This document shows positions 62,060 to 64,000 of a stretch of 64,000 nt of DNA, in pieces; within the stretch, counting starts at the first letter, position 1; every line of letters starts with the position of its first letter. The position numbers were made by a program, and so were the translations under genes. The notes below the pieces were generated by a model. That model was not told where the DNA came from and did not search any database. It saw nothing but the letters and a program-made list of their open reading frames with translations. The DNA comes from Streptomyces sp. ISL-100. GTDB lineage: Bacteria > Actinomycetota > Actinomycetes > Streptomycetales > Streptomycetaceae. The DNA lies in NCBI RefSeq assembly GCF_018614615.1, contig NZ_JAGGOK010000070.1, positions 62,001 to 126,000 on the forward strand, in the 5' to 3' direction.

Positions 62060-62081
62060 TTTCGGTACGCGTGTACCGAAA
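62060..62081 (-). promoter_or_regulatory. 22-base perfect palindrome before the elongation operon
   Basis: TTTCGGTAC-GCGT-GTACCGAAA is a 9-4-9 inverted repeat without mismatch, 135 bases upstream of the synthase start. It is a strong candidate operator for the operon. As RNA it could also form a stem in the message of the upstream kinase. No matching regulator is in the window. Confidence 0.6.
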
Positions 62082-62145
62082 GGCCGGCCGGACGGTTCGA
62101 CCGGCTCACAGAACGCCGCCAAGGCAGACGGCAGCGTCTTCGCCG

Positions 62146-62185
62146 GTACGGCTACCCGCACTACGGGGGGTGCGGCTAGCCGTAC
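62146..62185 (-). terminator. Imperfect hairpin after the sensor kinase
   Basis: GTACGGCTACCCGCAC (62146-62161) pairs with GTGCGGCTAGCCGTAC (62170-62185) with one mismatch and an eight-base loop. It lies 66 bases past the kinase stop, so it would separate the kinase message from the operon. The 325 bases between kinase and synthase hold only this hairpin and the palindrome at 62060. Confidence 0.55.
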
Positions 62186-62250
62186 CCCCCAATCCTTGAT
62201 CGTCCACCCAGTCGAGGGCAAGCTGTTTCCCTGGGGGGAAAGAGGGCAGG

Positions 62251-63705
62251 TCAGAGGCCGCCTGGGGACCACGGGAGGATTGCGCGGGCAGTAGTGGGGC
62301 CACCCACCGGGCTGGTCAGAACGAGGTTGCCCCGCAGGGCGGCGGTCCGGTCCACCAGCCCGCGCAACCCGGTTCCGGCGTCCAGCGTGGCGCCACCCAC
62401 CCCGTTGTCGGTCACCACGACCACCAGAGAGTTGTCGGCCCGCTCCATGGAGACGTCAATGTGCGTGGCGGACGAGTGCTTGACGGCATTCGCCAGGCAC
62501 TCCGCGATGATGAAGTAGGCCGTGGATTCCACCTGGGTGGCCGGTCGGCGCTCCAATGTGGAGGACACGGCGACCGGGACATGGAATTTCTCCGTCAATG
62601 CGGTGACGGCGGCGTTCAGCCCGCGGTCACTGAGGATAGGTGGCTGGATTCCACAGACCAGATCGCGGATTTCATCAAGAGCCTTGCCGATCTCCTGGTG
62701 AGTCTCCTCGAGAAGTTCGTGCAGGGCCTGGGCGCTGTGGTTCTTCCGCCGCGTCGCATGGGAAATCCGCATCAGCAGTACGGCCAGCCTGGCCTGCGCA
62801 CCGTCGTGCAGATCGCGCTCTATGCGCCGGTAATCCGCGTCGTTGACGCGCAGGGCCGCGATGCGCTGCCGCTCGGCCAGCTCCTCGCGCCGGCGCCTTT
62901 CGTCCTCGTCCACGCGGCCGAGCAGCCGGCGGACCAGCCGTGCCCGCAGTTTCCCCAGCCAGAAGAGCAGCATCACCAGTGCGGCGAAGAGCGCGATGGC
63001 GCCAAGGGCCACACACAGGCGCGTAACGCCGCCTTCGACGACGAGTGTGTTTCCCGGGCCGAAAGCCAGCTGCTCGGTCCTGCCGAAGGGGAGGCTCACC
63101 GTGAAGGCGAGCACGGGCAGCGTCATCGCGAACACCGGCAGCAGCCAGAGCATTCCCAGCAGGAGCAGGCACAGATAACCGGACTCTCCCCAGCCGGAGG
63201 CTTTGTGCCGGGGCTCGAATTCCTCGGGGGTGGCGAACTCAAGTCCGCTGTCGGAGGCAGGAGTTTGCGTCACCGAGGCCGCCAGCAGCAGCTCCAGGTC
63301 GGCGACCGCGCGCAGCAGCGGCAGGCCCGAGACCAGCCCCGGGTTCATGCCGGCCAGCCGGTGCCGCAGTTTGTGCAGGGTCGGGCCCAGCCGGCGCTCC
63401 GGCTCCGGCAGCCGCGCGGCCCCCGGGACGAGCAGCACCATGATGCCGCGCACCAGATTCGTGAGGACCTGTACCAGCAGCGTCGCCATCAAGGGAAGCG
63501 CGTTGAGGAGTGCGGAGACCACTCTCAGCGCCATCTCCGCGATGGTCAAAGGAACCAGGAGAATACCGACAAGGCTGCCGACGGACAGGTAGATCACCCC
63601 GGCGGCGACCCGGGACTGGGCGGACGGGTAGTGCTGGCCGGGTCGTTCCGCGTCATCCACCGACGCTTGACGGTACTTCATGACTCTAAAACCGCCATAA
63701 TTCAT
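62251..63705 (-). CDS. NarL-type sensor histidine kinase
   Basis: 484 residues from ATG 63705 (ATG 63681 is the alternative; neither has a strong site). A long N-terminal region with several hydrophobic segments (VAAGVIYLSVGSLVGILLVP, MATLLVQVLTNLVRGIMVLL) and a second set near 180-250 places it in the membrane. HisKA_3 dimer and phosphoacceptor motif is RIERDLHDGAQARLA (H300). HATPase_c is FIIAECLANAVKHSSATHID and TDNGVGGATLDAGTGLRGLV. No response regulator lies downstream within the window. One may be upstream beyond it. It reads into the 56-62 kb operon direction but is separated by a hairpin. Confidence 0.88.
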   Translation of the reverse strand: MNYGGFRVMKYRQASVDDAERPGQHYPSAQSRVAAGVIYLSVGSLVGILLVPLTIAEMALRVVSALLNALPLMATLLVQVLTNLVRGIMVLLVPGAARLPEPERRLGPTLHKLRHRLAGMNPGLVSGLPLLRAVADLELLLAASVTQTPASDSGLEFATPEEFEPRHKASGWGESGYLCLLLLGMLWLLPVFAMTLPVLAFTVSLPFGRTEQLAFGPGNTLVVEGGVTRLCVALGAIALFAALVMLLFWLGKLRARLVRRLLGRVDEDERRRREELAERQRIAALRVNDADYRRIERDLHDGAQARLAVLLMRISHATRRKNHSAQALHELLEETHQEIGKALDEIRDLVCGIQPPILSDRGLNAAVTALTEKFHVPVAVSSTLERRPATQVESTAYFIIAECLANAVKHSSATHIDVSMERADNSLVVVVTDNGVGGATLDAGTGLRGLVDRTAALRGNLVLTSPVGGPTTARAILPWSPGGL

Positions 63706-64000
63706 CCGATTTCAATGTGGGTCATTCCGTGGGTGAGGCAATACCGCAATCGGCCGGTCCGGTGCTCACGGACGAAGGGGGCCGCGCCGGCCTTTCGCGA
63801 AGTGGCGGCCGGCGGACGTGTACTGACGAGCGGGGTGCGCCCACACAGCAGAAGCCCACGGTGACAGCGTCGGTGGTGAGCGTCCCTCAACAACGTCGCC
63901 CGGCGCAACTGCTCTTGACAGACTTCGAGCAGGCGTTTTCGGGGTCCGCCCCGTGGTCGGGGTAAGCGGAGTACCGAGGGGAGGTTTTCCCTACCGACGG
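63706..64000. other. Unassigned right-hand end
   Basis: About 295 bases with short open frames on both strands (63717-63965 plus; 63702-63908 minus) but no recognised protein or ribosome binding site. A TTGACA hexamer lies at 63915-63920 with no clear -10. The start of the next gene may be outside the window. Confidence 0.4.

Noticed and set aside
62089..62110. GGTTCGACC resembling a tRNA T-loop
   Set aside because: No acceptor or anticodon arm can be drawn around it. It is in the operon leader.
62461..63864. 467-codon plus-strand open frame
   Set aside because: It is a shadow of the sensor kinase.
63702..63908. Minus-strand open frame with HRTGRLRYCLTHG
   Set aside because: No domain recognised and it overlaps the sensor kinase start. 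It is too short to support.

Overview
The window is very GC-rich, has GTG and TTG starts, short Shine-Dalgarno overlaps and tightly packed operons. It carries SARP, SpoIIE-phosphatase and secreted-hydrolase families typical of actinomycetes. It is best read as chromosomal DNA of a Streptomyces species. I saw no tRNA, rRNA or CRISPR array, and no intact insertion sequence.

Layout. 0.2-2.8 kb: a secreted GH84 beta-N-acetylglucosaminidase. 3.1-5.5 kb: two overlapping CNNM/HlyC-like membrane proteins. 5.6-8.9 kb: an oxidoreductase and two acyl-CoA dehydrogenases in an ATGA-overlapping operon. 9.0-14.4 kb: a five-gene nickel-type ABC importer (nikABCDE) preceded by a 19-bp palindrome matching the Nur nickel-regulator box. 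14.5-17.8 kb: secreted proteins and a DUF779 protein. 18.0-18.7 kb: a broken GH16 gene joined directly to the tail of an ABC ATPase gene. 18.7-28.5 kb: a mixed housekeeping and accessory stretch (ABM monooxygenase, SGNH lipoprotein, LysE exporter, NmrA-like SDR, M28 peptidase, SpoIIE phosphatase, FGE-like protein, a frameshifted cupin, HPP protein). 28.5-31.3 kb: a large SARP regulator. 31.6-32.6 kb: a SnoaL-like protein and two damaged genes. 32.9-39.0 kb: a plant cell-wall locus (GH51 arabinofuranosidase, rhamnogalacturonan acetylesterase, alginate-lyase-family lyase, fused pectate lyase-pectin esterase). 39-46.6 kb: an amino acid permease, a methyltransferase, a 1430-codon NTPase-LacI chimera and a CPBP protease. 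46.7-54.9 kb: a second SpoIIE phosphatase, a carbonic anhydrase remnant coupled to a SulP transporter, a YjbR protein and a ricin-lectin membrane protein. 55-56.4 kb: a secreted erythromycin-esterase-like protein. 56.5-63.7 kb: a four-gene operon (acyl-malate synthase, fused isomerase, beta-decarboxylating dehydrogenase, aminotransferase) behind a sensor kinase.

The most interesting pathway is the 56.5-61.9 kb operon. Its four genes overlap and supply every step needed to lengthen a 2-oxo acid by one carbon and transaminate it. The logic is that of the homocitrate/alpha-aminoadipate or cyanobacterial homophenylalanine routes, and the substrate is unknown. A 22-bp perfect palindrome lies upstream of it.

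A second theme is damage. The GH16/ABC junction, the NTPase-LacI in-frame fusion, an N-terminally truncated carbonic anhydrase, a truncated GNAT, a frameshifted cupin and a gene with an internal stop all lie in one 32-kb stretch (18.5-50.4 kb). This could reflect real deletions in a degenerating accessory region or errors in the assembly. Only reads across the junctions can tell.
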